A stretch of 64,000 nt of DNA, taken from contig NZ_BAABAU010000001.1 in the NCBI RefSeq assembly GCF_039537585.1, positions 1,302,001-1,366,000 on the forward strand, read 5' to 3'. The DNA is from Frondihabitans peucedani (GTDB lineage: Bacteria; Actinomycetota; Actinomycetes; Actinomycetales; Microbacteriaceae). Position 1 is the stretch's first letter. Every line of letters begins with the position of its first letter. The position numbers and the translations under genes are program-made. The notes under the pieces were generated by a model. The model did not search any database. It saw only the letters and a list, made by a program, of their open reading frames with translations, and was not told the DNA's origin. This document shows positions 10,910-19,032 of the stretch, one piece after another.

Positions 10910-10942
10910 GACCCCATCCTGCCCGTCCGCTAGCGTCGGAGG
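10910..10942. promoter_or_regulatory. Divergent leaderless promoter pair
   Basis: The 33 bp between the two ATGs contain TAGCGT (10931-10936, plus strand) six bases before the nucleotidyltransferase ATG. They also contain CAGGAT (minus strand, 10916-10921) six bases before the SDR ATG. There is no room for separate leaders, so both genes should be transcribed from or near their start codons. Confidence 0.6.
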
Positions 10943-11743
10943 ATGCTGAGACGTGTTCCGGAAGACCTCGATCCCGCGGTGGTGGCTGAGATCGACGCCC
11001 GTCTCGACGGAGTGGTCCGCGATCACGGCGTCGGCGTGCCCTGGGCGATCGAGAGCGGAAGCCGCGCCTGGGGCTTCCCGTCGCCCGACAGCGACTACGA
11101 CTGCCGCTTCCTCTACGTGCGCCCCGCTCGGGACTACCTCTCGCTCTGGCCCGACCGCGACGTCATCGAGACTCCCCTCGACGAGGTCTTCGACGTCAAC
11201 GGCTGGGACCTCGCCAAGGCCGTCCGGCTCCTGACACAGGGCAACGCCGTCGTCGTCGAGTGGCTCCGCTCCCCCATCGTCTACCGCGGCGACGAGACCT
11301 TCCGCGACGGCCTGCTGGCTCTCGCCGCAGAAGTCGCCGACAGGCCGCTGACCGGCCGGCACTACCTCCACACGGGCCGGAACAACTGGCGGGCAGACGG
11401 GAGCGAGGTCAAGCTCAAGCGCATCTTCTACGCGCTCCGAGCTGCCGCCGCCCTTCGCTGGCTCCTCGAGAATCCCGCGTCCGCGGTGGTCCCGATGGAG
11501 CTCGAGACGCTCCTCGCCGAGTCGGATCCGCCCGAGCCGGTCCTGCGCGAGACGCGCGAGCTGCTGGAGCGCAAGCGGGTCACCCGGGAGATCGGCACGG
11601 GTGCCACGCCACCGGCCGTCGCGGCCTTCATCGAGGCGGAGTTCGCCCGAGCAGACGAGCTCTACGAGCGTGCGGAGCTCCGACCGTCCGCCGAGAAGCG
11701 AGCCGCGGCCGACGCCTTCTTCCGCAGGATGACGCTGGGCTGA
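10943..11743 (+). CDS. RlaP-like nucleotidyltransferase
   Basis: This 266-residue protein has the polymerase-beta nucleotidyltransferase signature: Gly39-Ser40 in ESGSRAWGF, then Asp51 and Asp53 in SDSDYDCRF. The rest (WDLAKAVRLL, NAVVVEWLRSP, KLKRIFYALRAAAALRWL) matches the RlaP (COG3541) family, linked by homology to RNA repair. No RNA ligase is adjacent, so the job here is open. The family call is good and the substrate is unknown. The ATG follows TAGCGT by six bases, so a leaderless start is likely. The CGGAGG directly before ATG is too close to act as a ribosome binding site. Confidence 0.8.
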   Translation: MLRRVPEDLDPAVVAEIDARLDGVVRDHGVGVPWAIESGSRAWGFPSPDSDYDCRFLYVRPARDYLSLWPDRDVIETPLDEVFDVNGWDLAKAVRLLTQGNAVVVEWLRSPIVYRGDETFRDGLLALAAEVADRPLTGRHYLHTGRNNWRADGSEVKLKRIFYALRAAAALRWLLENPASAVVPMELETLLAESDPPEPVLRETRELLERKRVTREIGTGATPPAVAAFIEAEFARADELYERAELRPSAEKRAAADAFFRRMTLG

Positions 11744-11856
11744 GACCCGCACTGCCGTAGCGCCGGGCATACCAGCGGGCGACAGCCGTCGTCAAGGGGT
11801 CGGCGTCCGGCCCCGGTCTCTCGTAAAGTCACGGGGTCCCGCACAAACGATCCGGA

Positions 11857-12198
11857 ATGAGCAGCACCATCGGAACCTTCGCCTACGGCTCCGTCCCCAT
11901 CGAGGTCCATCTCGATGATCGACTCCTCGCCCATCTCCAGGTGGTGATCGTCTCGAAGCTGCGGCGGCGGGAGTCCTTCGTCTTCTCCTGGCGCGAGGAC
12001 GCGTCGTCCGGGGAGGGGCGGACCAGCGTCTGGCTGCACCCCGACGCCGATCTCAGCTTCCACTTCTTCGGCAGCCGGGCACCGCGGATCAACCGGATGT
12101 GGATCGCCCAGCTCACCTCGCTCGCGAACAGCGGGGCAGGGCTCAGGATCATCCCGGAGCCGTCCGAGACAGCCGAGACCTGGCCCCAGGACGGCTGA
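11857..12198 (+). CDS. DUF7882-type small protein
   Basis: This 113-residue protein resembles a short conserved family of Microbacteriaceae. It has an opening YGSVPIEVHLDDRLLAHLQVV, a central KLRRRESFVFSW, then SVWLHPDADLSFHF and a C-terminal NRMWIAQLTSLANSGAGL helix. In databases this family is often mislabelled as ATP-dependent DNA ligase, but no ligase motif is present and the protein is far too short. Function unknown. The hexamer AACGAT ends five bases before the ATG, close to a leaderless spacing. It converges with glucose-6-phosphate dehydrogenase over 27 bp. Confidence 0.7.
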   Translation: MSSTIGTFAYGSVPIEVHLDDRLLAHLQVVIVSKLRRRESFVFSWREDASSGEGRTSVWLHPDADLSFHFFGSRAPRINRMWIAQLTSLANSGAGLRIIPEPSETAETWPQDG

Positions 12199-12225
12199 GC
12201 GGGGCCGCGCCTGCGCGCGCGACCG

Positions 12226-13623
12226 TCAGCGCTCGGCCGGGACCACCACGTCGGGCGCGGGCCACGACTCGGGTCCGTCAGATCCTGCCGGGTACTCGTC
12301 GAGCGGGACCCGGCCGTCCTTCCACGCCGTGAGCACCGGCGCCACGATGCGCCAGCCCTCGACGGCCGCGTCGCCGCGCACCGACAGGGCCGCGTCGCCG
12401 TCCAGGATCCCCTGGAGCACCTCGCCGTAGGCGGGGAGGTCGCCCGCGTTGAACTCGGTCTTCAGGGTCGCCCGGTCGATGACGTAGGGGTCGCCGGGGC
12501 CGTTCACGTTGATCTCGAGCGACATCTCGTCGGGTGCGATGCAGATGCGGAGCCGGTCGGCCGAGCGGAGCGTCGTGAACTCCGGCGGCACGTGGCTCGG
12601 CGCCTTGAACGTCACGATGATCTCCCGCCGGTGCGACGCGAGCGCCTTGCCGGAGCGGAGCAGGATCGGGACCCCCGCCCACCGCATGTTCCGCACCTCG
12701 ACGACGACCTCGGCGAGCGTCTCCGTGCCGAGGTCGGGGTCGACGCCGTCCTCGTCGCGGTAGGCGGGGAGCTCGCGGCCGTCGACGGTCCCGGCCGAGT
12801 AGCGCGCCCGGCGGCTCGAGGTCGGGTCGTCCTCCCAGATGCGGGTCGCTCGGAGGGCGAGCTGCTTCTGGTCGCGGAGGTCCTCGGCGCGGAGGGTCGC
12901 CGGGGCCTCCATCACGAGGACCGCCATGACCTGCAGCAGGTGGCTCTGGATCATGTCGACCAGCGCGCCGGCGTGGTCGTAGTACCTGGCGCGGTTCTCC
13001 AGGCCGAGCTGCTCGTCGTAGACGATCTCGATGCTCTCCACGTCGCGGTTCGACAGCATCGGCTCGATGAGGCGGTTCGCGAACCGGAGGCCGAGGAGGT
13101 TGAGCACGGTCGACCGGCCGAGGAAGTGGTCGACCCGGTGGATCCTGCCCTCCGGCACGATACGTGCAAGCAGGGCGTTCAGGTGCTTCGCGCTCTCCTC
13201 GTCGGTGCCGAAGGGCTTCTCGAGGGCGAGCGACGTCTCGGGCGGGAGGTCCATCGTCGCGAGCTGCTCGCACGCCTTCTCGGTGATGGCCGGCGGCAGG
13301 GCGAAGTAGACCGCGGGGGTCGCCTCACAGGCGTCGAAGAGAGCCTGCAGGTCGTCCTTCGCGGTGACGTCCGAGGTCATGTAGGTGGTGGTCGCGAGGA
13401 GCTGCTCGACGGCCGGCCCGGAGGCGCCCTCGCTGTCGAACGACGCCTTCACGCGCTTCTTCCAGTCGGCGTCCGAGATCTCCTCGACGCCGGCGCCGAG
13501 CAGCTGCACCCGCCGCTCGGGCTCCTTCGTCAGCAGCATGCCGAGGCCGGGCATCAGCAGGCGGGCCGAGAGGTCGCCGGAGGCGCCGAGGATGAGCAGG
13601 GTGGACGTAGACGCGTCGGGCAT
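12226..13623 (-). CDS. zwf: Glucose-6-phosphate dehydrogenase
   Basis: This 465-residue enzyme oxidises glucose-6-phosphate to 6-phosphogluconolactone in the pentose phosphate pathway. The nucleotide motif GASGDLSARLL (residues 13-23) and the active-site stretch RVDHFLGRSTVLNLLGLRFA are clear. Length is slightly under the usual 480-510. It is the last gene of the galactoside operon, ten bases after the second GH42 gene. However, TAGCAT lies exactly six bases before its ATG and includes the TAG stop of that GH42 gene, so it may also have a private leaderless promoter. It is probably a paralogue, since zwf usually sits with pgl, opcA and tal; that point is inference. Confidence 0.93.
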   Translation of the reverse strand: MPDASTSTLLILGASGDLSARLLMPGLGMLLTKEPERRVQLLGAGVEEISDADWKKRVKASFDSEGASGPAVEQLLATTTYMTSDVTAKDDLQALFDACEATPAVYFALPPAITEKACEQLATMDLPPETSLALEKPFGTDEESAKHLNALLARIVPEGRIHRVDHFLGRSTVLNLLGLRFANRLIEPMLSNRDVESIEIVYDEQLGLENRARYYDHAGALVDMIQSHLLQVMAVLVMEAPATLRAEDLRDQKQLALRATRIWEDDPTSSRRARYSAGTVDGRELPAYRDEDGVDPDLGTETLAEVVVEVRNMRWAGVPILLRSGKALASHRREIIVTFKAPSHVPPEFTTLRSADRLRICIAPDEMSLEINVNGPGDPYVIDRATLKTEFNAGDLPAYGEVLQGILDGDAALSVRGDAAVEGWRIVAPVLTAWKDGRVPLDEYPAGSDGPESWPAPDVVVPAER

Positions 13624-13632
13624 GGCTGGATG

Positions 13633-15684
13633 CTATTCCAGCCGGGCCCGACGCGTCCCGTCCAGGTCTCCACAGTGCGCCTGGCGCAGGATCGCGACGC
13701 CCTGCGGACCGAGCTCGAGCTCGCGACCCGGCGCTCCCGTGAGGACGTCCTCCCCCGGCTCGTCGAGGGTGACGGCCTCCTCCCCGTGGTTGACGGCGAC
13801 CAGGAGCCCGCCTCGGCGGACGAACTCGACGCCGTCGACGCGCGGCAGCCGCTCGACGCCGGCCAGCTCCGCGAGGTGGAGCACGAGGTGCAGCAGCGCG
13901 TCGTCGGAGAGCTGGGTCGCCACGTACCACGCGGATCCTGCGCCCCGGGCGTTGCTCGTGACCGCCGGCCGACCTGCCTCGACGCCGCCGACGAAGGCCG
14001 CCTCGACGCGCGCCGCGGTCACCCGCACGACCTCGGCCCAGAGGCCCGCCTCGGCTCTCCCGCCGAGCACGTCGCCCTCGACGGCGAGCGCCGGCGGAGG
14101 AGTGCCGCCGCGGGCCGCGAGGTCGGGCGCTGCCGGCGGCGTGAACTCCTCGACCCAGAGGCCGAGGGTGTCCTGGAGCACCCCGAGGTATCCCCCGGTG
14201 CGGATGTGGAGGTCCTCGTCGGTGACGGCCGTCTGGTAGGTGGCGATCAGGGTGCCGCCTGCCGCGGCGTAGGCGTCGAGGGCCTCGAGCTGCCGGTCGC
14301 CGGCGACGAGGAGGTGCGGGACCACGACGAGGCGGTAGGCCGAGAGGTCGTCGGTGGCGCGGACGAAGTCGACGGTGACGCCTGCCGCGGCGAGCGCGCG
14401 GTACCAGGAGAAGACGCCCTCGAGGTACGACAGCCTCGTCGGCGCCGCCTCCTGCTCGAGGGCCCACCAGCTGTCCCAGTCGAAGACGACGGCGACGTCG
14501 GCCTCGACGCGGCTCCCGAGGAGGCCCGACGAAGCGAGCGAGGCGAGTTCGGCGCCGAGCGCCTCCACCTCGCGGAACACACGGGTGTCGGTGCCGCCGT
14601 GCGGCAGCATCCCGGCGTGGAACTTCTCCGCACCGGCCTTCGCCTGCCGCCACTGGAAGAACAGGATGCCGTCGGCGCCGCGGCCGACGCACTGGTAGCT
14701 CCACGCCCGCATCTGCCCGGGGCGCTTCGCGGCGTTCCGCTCCCGCCAGTTCACGGCGCTCGGCGACTGCTCCATCAGCAGCCACGGCTTGCCGCCCCCG
14801 AGGGAGCGCAGGAGGTCGCGCTGCATGGCGCCGAACACCGGCGCCAGCGGGTCGGCGGGGTCGGGATAGGAGTCGTCCGAGACGACGTCGACCTCGGGAG
14901 CCCAGGCCCAGTAGTCGACCGCCTTGAAGAACCCCATGAAGTTCGTCGTGATCGGCACGCTCGACCGCTCGCGGATCACCCGGACCTCGGCCCGGTAGCA
15001 CTCGAGGAGCTCCCGCGACGAGAAGCGGTCGAAGTCGAGCAGCTGCGTCGGGTTCTTGAACGTCGGCGCCGACCGGGGCGGCAGGATCTCGTCGAACGAG
15101 TCGTAGCGCTGCGACCAGAAGGCCGTGCCCCACGCCTCGTTCAGCCGGTCGATGTCGCCGTACCGGTCGCGGAGGAAGACGCGGAACGCGTCGGCCGAGG
15201 CATCGCAGTAGCAGTGGCTCACGTGGCAGCCGTACTCGTTGTTGACGTGCCAGAGCTCGAGGGCGGGGTGGTCGGCGTAGCGGTCGACGATCGCCCGGAC
15301 CAGCCGTTCAGCGTGGCGGCGGTAGACCGGCGACGACGGGCAGTACGCCTGCCGGCTGCCGGACGAGAGCCGGGTGCCGTCCTCGAGCTGCGGCCGCATC
15401 TCCGGGTGCTTCACGAGGAGCCACGGCGGCGGTGACGCGGTCGCCGTGGCCAGGTCGACCCGGACGCCTCCCGCGTGCAGCAGCTCGAGGACCTCGTCGA
15501 GCCAGGCGAAGTCGAACTCGCCGTCGCGGGGCTCGATCCTGGCCCACGAGAAGATGCCGACGGAGGCGAGGTTCACGCCGGCCCGGTTCATCAGGGAGAC
15601 GTCCTCCGGCCAGACCTCGGCGGGCCACTGCTCGGGGTTGTAGTCGCCGCCGAAGGCGAAGCGGCGTCCCAGCACGTCGCTCAC
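13633..15684 (-). CDS. GH42 beta-galactosidase with Cys metal site
   Basis: This 683-residue glycoside hydrolase hydrolyses terminal beta-galactosides. The acid/base Glu150 lies in WHVNNEYG and the nucleophile Glu305 in WLLMEQSPS. Cys115, Cys153, Cys158 and Cys160 (CHVSHCYC) form the zinc cluster typical of GH42 enzymes. The N-terminal TIM barrel is followed by a trimerisation-type domain and a small C-terminal beta domain. There is no signal peptide, so it acts in the cytoplasm on imported sugars. The GTG start overlaps the stop of the upstream permease gene (GTGA), which fixes the start and implies coupled translation. Confidence 0.92.
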   Translation of the reverse strand: MSDVLGRRFAFGGDYNPEQWPAEVWPEDVSLMNRAGVNLASVGIFSWARIEPRDGEFDFAWLDEVLELLHAGGVRVDLATATASPPPWLLVKHPEMRPQLEDGTRLSSGSRQAYCPSSPVYRRHAERLVRAIVDRYADHPALELWHVNNEYGCHVSHCYCDASADAFRVFLRDRYGDIDRLNEAWGTAFWSQRYDSFDEILPPRSAPTFKNPTQLLDFDRFSSRELLECYRAEVRVIRERSSVPITTNFMGFFKAVDYWAWAPEVDVVSDDSYPDPADPLAPVFGAMQRDLLRSLGGGKPWLLMEQSPSAVNWRERNAAKRPGQMRAWSYQCVGRGADGILFFQWRQAKAGAEKFHAGMLPHGGTDTRVFREVEALGAELASLASSGLLGSRVEADVAVVFDWDSWWALEQEAAPTRLSYLEGVFSWYRALAAAGVTVDFVRATDDLSAYRLVVVPHLLVAGDRQLEALDAYAAAGGTLIATYQTAVTDEDLHIRTGGYLGVLQDTLGLWVEEFTPPAAPDLAARGGTPPPALAVEGDVLGGRAEAGLWAEVVRVTAARVEAAFVGGVEAGRPAVTSNARGAGSAWYVATQLSDDALLHLVLHLAELAGVERLPRVDGVEFVRRGGLLVAVNHGEEAVTLDEPGEDVLTGAPGRELELGPQGVAILRQAHCGDLDGTRRARLE

Positions 15685-16616
15685 TCCTTCACGCTCCCGG
15701 AGGCGAGACCGGTCTGCCAGTACCGCTGCAGGAAGAGGAACGCGATGATCAGCGGCACGATCGAGACGGCGGATCCTGTGATCACCGTCGAGAACAGCGC
15801 CTGCGACCCGCCGCCACCGGCGCTGGTCGCCTGCTGCTGCGCGAGGCCCACGGTCAGCGGGTAGAGGTTCGACGAGTTCAGCATGATCAGAGGGAGGAAG
15901 TAGTTGTTCCAGGTCGCGACCAGGGCGAACAGGAACACGGTGACGATGCCGGGGCCGAGAAGGCGGAGGCCCACCTGCCAGAAGATCCGGAACTCGCCGG
16001 CGCCGTCGACACGGGCCGCCTCGATCATCGAGTCGGGGATCGCGTCGGCCGCGTAGACCCGCATCAGGAAGACCCCGAACGGACTCACGAGCGACGGCAC
16101 GATGACCGCGATCGGCGTGTTCGTGATGCCGAACTGGCTGAAGATCAGGTACGTCGGCAGGGCCAGCGCCGTCAGCGGGATCATGATCGCGCCGAGCACG
16201 ACGCTGAACAGGATCTTCGCGCCCGGGAACCGGTACTTCGCGAACGCGTAGCCCGCCATCGTCGCGAGGAACGACGCGCCGATCGCACTGACCGCCGCAT
16301 AGATCACGGTGTTCAGCGCCCACTGCAGGTAGATGCCGTTCGAGGTCGTGAAGACGTCCTGCAGGTTCTGGAACAGGTTGAAGTGGCCGAAGGCGTAGCC
16401 GAAGGTCGAGAAGAGGTCGGCGTTGTCCTTCGTCGAGGCGATGGCCAGCCAGGCGATCGGCAGGATGAAGTAGAGCGCCAGCAGCCAGAGGATGACGGTC
16501 AGGAGGTTCGAACGCCGCCGGTCGCGGTTGTAGGCCCTCTTCGTGCGGGGGCGGGCGGGATCCTGCGCCCTCGAGCTTGCCGGTCGAGTGGACTCGCCGG
16601 TGGTCGCGGTGGTCAT
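15681..16616 (-). CDS. Carbohydrate ABC transporter permease, MalG type
   Basis: This 311-residue inner membrane protein has six predicted helices. The permease EAA loop appears as EAARVDGAGEFRIFWQVGLRLLGP (about residues 205-228), which contacts the ATPase. With the adjacent MalF-type permease and lipoprotein it forms a sugar importer of the CUT1 class. No ATPase gene is present, so a shared MsiK-like ATPase elsewhere is expected, as is usual in actinobacteria. The ATG overlaps the stop of the upstream permease gene (ATGA) and its own TGA overlaps the GH42 start, giving tight translational coupling. Confidence 0.92.
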   Translation of the reverse strand: MTTATTGESTRPASSRAQDPARPRTKRAYNRDRRRSNLLTVILWLLALYFILPIAWLAIASTKDNADLFSTFGYAFGHFNLFQNLQDVFTTSNGIYLQWALNTVIYAAVSAIGASFLATMAGYAFAKYRFPGAKILFSVVLGAIMIPLTALALPTYLIFSQFGITNTPIAVIVPSLVSPFGVFLMRVYAADAIPDSMIEAARVDGAGEFRIFWQVGLRLLGPGIVTVFLFALVATWNNYFLPLIMLNSSNLYPLTVGLAQQQATSAGGGGSQALFSTVITGSAVSIVPLIIAFLFLQRYWQTGLASGSVKE

Positions 16617-17554
16617 GAGGCGCGCGCCTCCCTTCGCTGCGTCGACAGCTGGACGACGTACGACACGATGGCGATGACGATCCCGAGGAGGAACGCGATC
16701 GCGGCGGCGTAGTTGACGTCCTGGTTGATGAACGCGAGGTTGTAGGCGTAGTAGTTCGGGGTGAACGCGTTGTCGATCACGTTCGGGGCGAGGCCCTTCA
16801 GGAGGCTCGGCTCGTTGAAGAGCTGGAAGGTCCCGATGATCGAGAAGATCACGGTGAGCATGATCGCCGGGCGGATCGCTGGGATCTTGATGCTCCACGC
16901 GATGCGGAACTGGCCGGCGCCGTCGATCTCGGCCGCCTCGAACAGCTCGGACGGGATCGACCGGAGGGCCGCGTACATGATGATCATGTTGTAGCCGACG
17001 AACTCCCACGTCACGATGTTCATGATCGAGCCGAGGATCGTGCTCGCGCTGAGGAGGTTCGGCGCCCCGAAGCCGAGGGCGCGGAACACCTGCGCGATCG
17101 GTCCGAAGTCCTGGCCGTAGAGGTAGCCCCACATCAGCGTGGCGACGACGCCCGGGACGGCGTAGGGCAGGAACACGAGCAGCCGGATGGCGCCGGCGCC
17201 GCGGGCTCGACCGGAGTCGATCGCGAGCGCGAGAAAGAGCGCCAGGCAGAGCATGATCGGCACCTGGATGACGAGGAACAGCCCCATCCGCCCGACGCCC
17301 GCGAGGAAGTCCGCGTCGGTGAAGGCGCGGATGTAGTTCGTGAGCCAGGCGAACTGCGACCCGCCGATGAGCCGGGTGGCGAAGAGGCTGAGATAGCCGG
17401 AGTAGAAGAGCGGGACGAGGAGCATCAGGACGAACACGAGCATGAACGGGGCCACGAACAGGTACGCAGCCCGGTTCTGCCGCCGCTGGTTCGCGTTCGT
17501 GCGCCGTCTCGCCCCCGTCGACGCCCGGGATGGCGCCGCGACGGTCTGGGTCAT
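16613..17554 (-). CDS. Carbohydrate ABC transporter permease, MalF type
   Basis: This 313-residue permease has six helices and an EAA loop reading EAAEIDGAGQFRIAWSIKIP (about residues 208-227). It follows the short Arg-rich cytoplasmic start typical of CUT1 permeases. It pairs with the next gene's MalG-type permease. It starts 67 bp after the solute-binding lipoprotein gene in the same operon. The likely cargo is a galactoside or galacto-oligosaccharide, inferred from the two flanking beta-galactosidases. Confidence 0.92.
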   Translation of the reverse strand: MTQTVAAPSRASTGARRRTNANQRRQNRAAYLFVAPFMLVFVLMLLVPLFYSGYLSLFATRLIGGSQFAWLTNYIRAFTDADFLAGVGRMGLFLVIQVPIMLCLALFLALAIDSGRARGAGAIRLLVFLPYAVPGVVATLMWGYLYGQDFGPIAQVFRALGFGAPNLLSASTILGSIMNIVTWEFVGYNMIIMYAALRSIPSELFEAAEIDGAGQFRIAWSIKIPAIRPAIMLTVIFSIIGTFQLFNEPSLLKGLAPNVIDNAFTPNYYAYNLAFINQDVNYAAAIAFLLGIVIAIVSYVVQLSTQRREARAS

Positions 17555-17621
17555 GAGGAACTCCTTCGTTCACATCAGAGGTGGGTGCGGGGCGGCCGGG
17601 CCGGCCGCCCCGCGGAGACTG

Positions 17622-18983
17622 CTACTTGTTGACGGAGAAGCCCTGCTGGGTGCCGTAGCTCACGAGCGACTTCTGCCACGCGTCGAGACCGGCCGAGAGG
17701 TCGCCCTTCGCGGCGAGCGCCTTGCCCATGGTCTCGTTGTAGCTCGAGTAGGCGTAGTCCATGTAGGGCAGCCACTCGAACTTCGTGTCGACCGTCCCCG
17801 AGATGCCCGCGAACAGCTTGTTCACCTGCTGACCCCCGTAGAAGTCGGCCTTCTGGTCGGTGAAGTCGGTGCTCTCGAGGGTCTTCGTGGCCGTCGGGAA
17901 CAGGAACTGCTTGTTGGCGAACTGCAGCGTCGACTCCGCGTCGTTGTTGATGAACTTCGCCAGCTCGTACGAGGCGATCGGGTTCTTCGTGGTCTTCAGG
18001 ACCGCGTCGCTCGAGCCGCCCCAGTTGCCCGAGACGTTCTCGCCCGACGAGTACTGCGGCAGCGGCGCCGCAGCCCAGAGGCCGGACGTCTTCGCCGCGG
18101 TGCCCTGCAGGAACACCGGACCCCACGCTGCGGTCAGCCAGCCGGCGTACTTGCCGTTCGCGAGACCCTGGTACCAGCTGTCGGTGAAGTCGGGGTCGGT
18201 GGAGACGCTGCCCTCCTGGATCAGCTTCTGCCAGTACGAGGCGACCTCCTTCGCCTTGGCCGAGTTCACGTCGACCGTGACGCCCTTGTCGCCGTCGTAG
18301 CCGAACGGCTTGACGCCGGCCTGCCAGAGCAGACCGAGCATCTGGCCGGCCTGGCTGGAGGCGAGGTCGGACATGTACGACCCGGTCTTCTCCTTGACGA
18401 TCTTCGCGTCCGCCGCATACTCCTCCCAGGTCTCGGGAGCCTTGGTGATGCCGGCCTTCGCGAGGATGTCCTTCCGGTACAGGTTGCCCATGGGGCCGGC
18501 ATCCTGCGGGATCCCGTAGACGGCCTTGTCGCGCTTGACCTGGTTCCAGACCCACGGCGTGTACTGGTCGGACAGCTTGCTCGCGCCGTACGGGGCGAGG
18601 TCGAGCAGGTTGCCGGTGACGTTGAACGACGAGATGTACTGGTACTCCATCTGGACGACGTCGGGGGCGCCCTTGCCCGCTTTCACCGCGGTGCGGATCT
18701 TCTGGTAGTGCGGAGCTCCCTGGCCGACGTTCTGCACGTTGACCTTGATCTTCGGGTACTTCTTCTCGAAGAGGGCTACCTCGTTCTTGATGTCGGGGAC
18801 CCAGGTCCAGAAGTTCAGGGTGGTCGGAGTGTTCATCGCCTTGTCGATGTCGGCCTGCGACACCGTCTTGGTGGACGTGGTCCCGCCGGTGCCGCCCGCT
18901 CCGGAGCAGCCGGACAGGACCAGGGTGACAGCAAGGAGGCCGGTGCCCAGCGCCACTGCTGTTCTCGGTGCGTTCTTCCTCAT
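17622..18983 (-). CDS. Extracellular sugar-binding lipoprotein of the ABC importer
   Basis: This 453-residue protein is the substrate receptor for the adjacent permeases. Its lipoprotein signal has the lipobox VLSGC with the lipidated Cys at about residue 26, followed by a Gly/Thr-rich linker. The mature part is a family 1 solute-binding protein with LNFWTWVPDIKNEVALFEKK at the start of the fold and YGTQQGFSVNK at the end. The 67-bp gap to the permease is the largest inside the operon after the promoter. Substrate is inferred from context to be a beta-galactoside. Confidence 0.92.
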   Translation of the reverse strand: MRKNAPRTAVALGTGLLAVTLVLSGCSGAGGTGGTTSTKTVSQADIDKAMNTPTTLNFWTWVPDIKNEVALFEKKYPKIKVNVQNVGQGAPHYQKIRTAVKAGKGAPDVVQMEYQYISSFNVTGNLLDLAPYGASKLSDQYTPWVWNQVKRDKAVYGIPQDAGPMGNLYRKDILAKAGITKAPETWEEYAADAKIVKEKTGSYMSDLASSQAGQMLGLLWQAGVKPFGYDGDKGVTVDVNSAKAKEVASYWQKLIQEGSVSTDPDFTDSWYQGLANGKYAGWLTAAWGPVFLQGTAAKTSGLWAAAPLPQYSSGENVSGNWGGSSDAVLKTTKNPIASYELAKFINNDAESTLQFANKQFLFPTATKTLESTDFTDQKADFYGGQQVNKLFAGISGTVDTKFEWLPYMDYAYSSYNETMGKALAAKGDLSAGLDAWQKSLVSYGTQQGFSVNK

Positions 18984-19032
18984 TGGTTTTTCCTTCTTCT
19001 TCGGGTTCGTCGATCGGCTGTGACGGACGAAC

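Noticed and set aside
11857-12198. ATP-dependent DNA ligase
   Set aside because: Proteins of this family often carry that name, but no nucleotidyltransferase motif (KxDG) is present and the length is 113 residues.
12592-15435. A 947-codon open frame antisense to zwf and the second GH42 gene
   Set aside because: It runs across two well-supported genes, has the Val/Arg/Glu-rich composition of a shadow and no recognisable motif.
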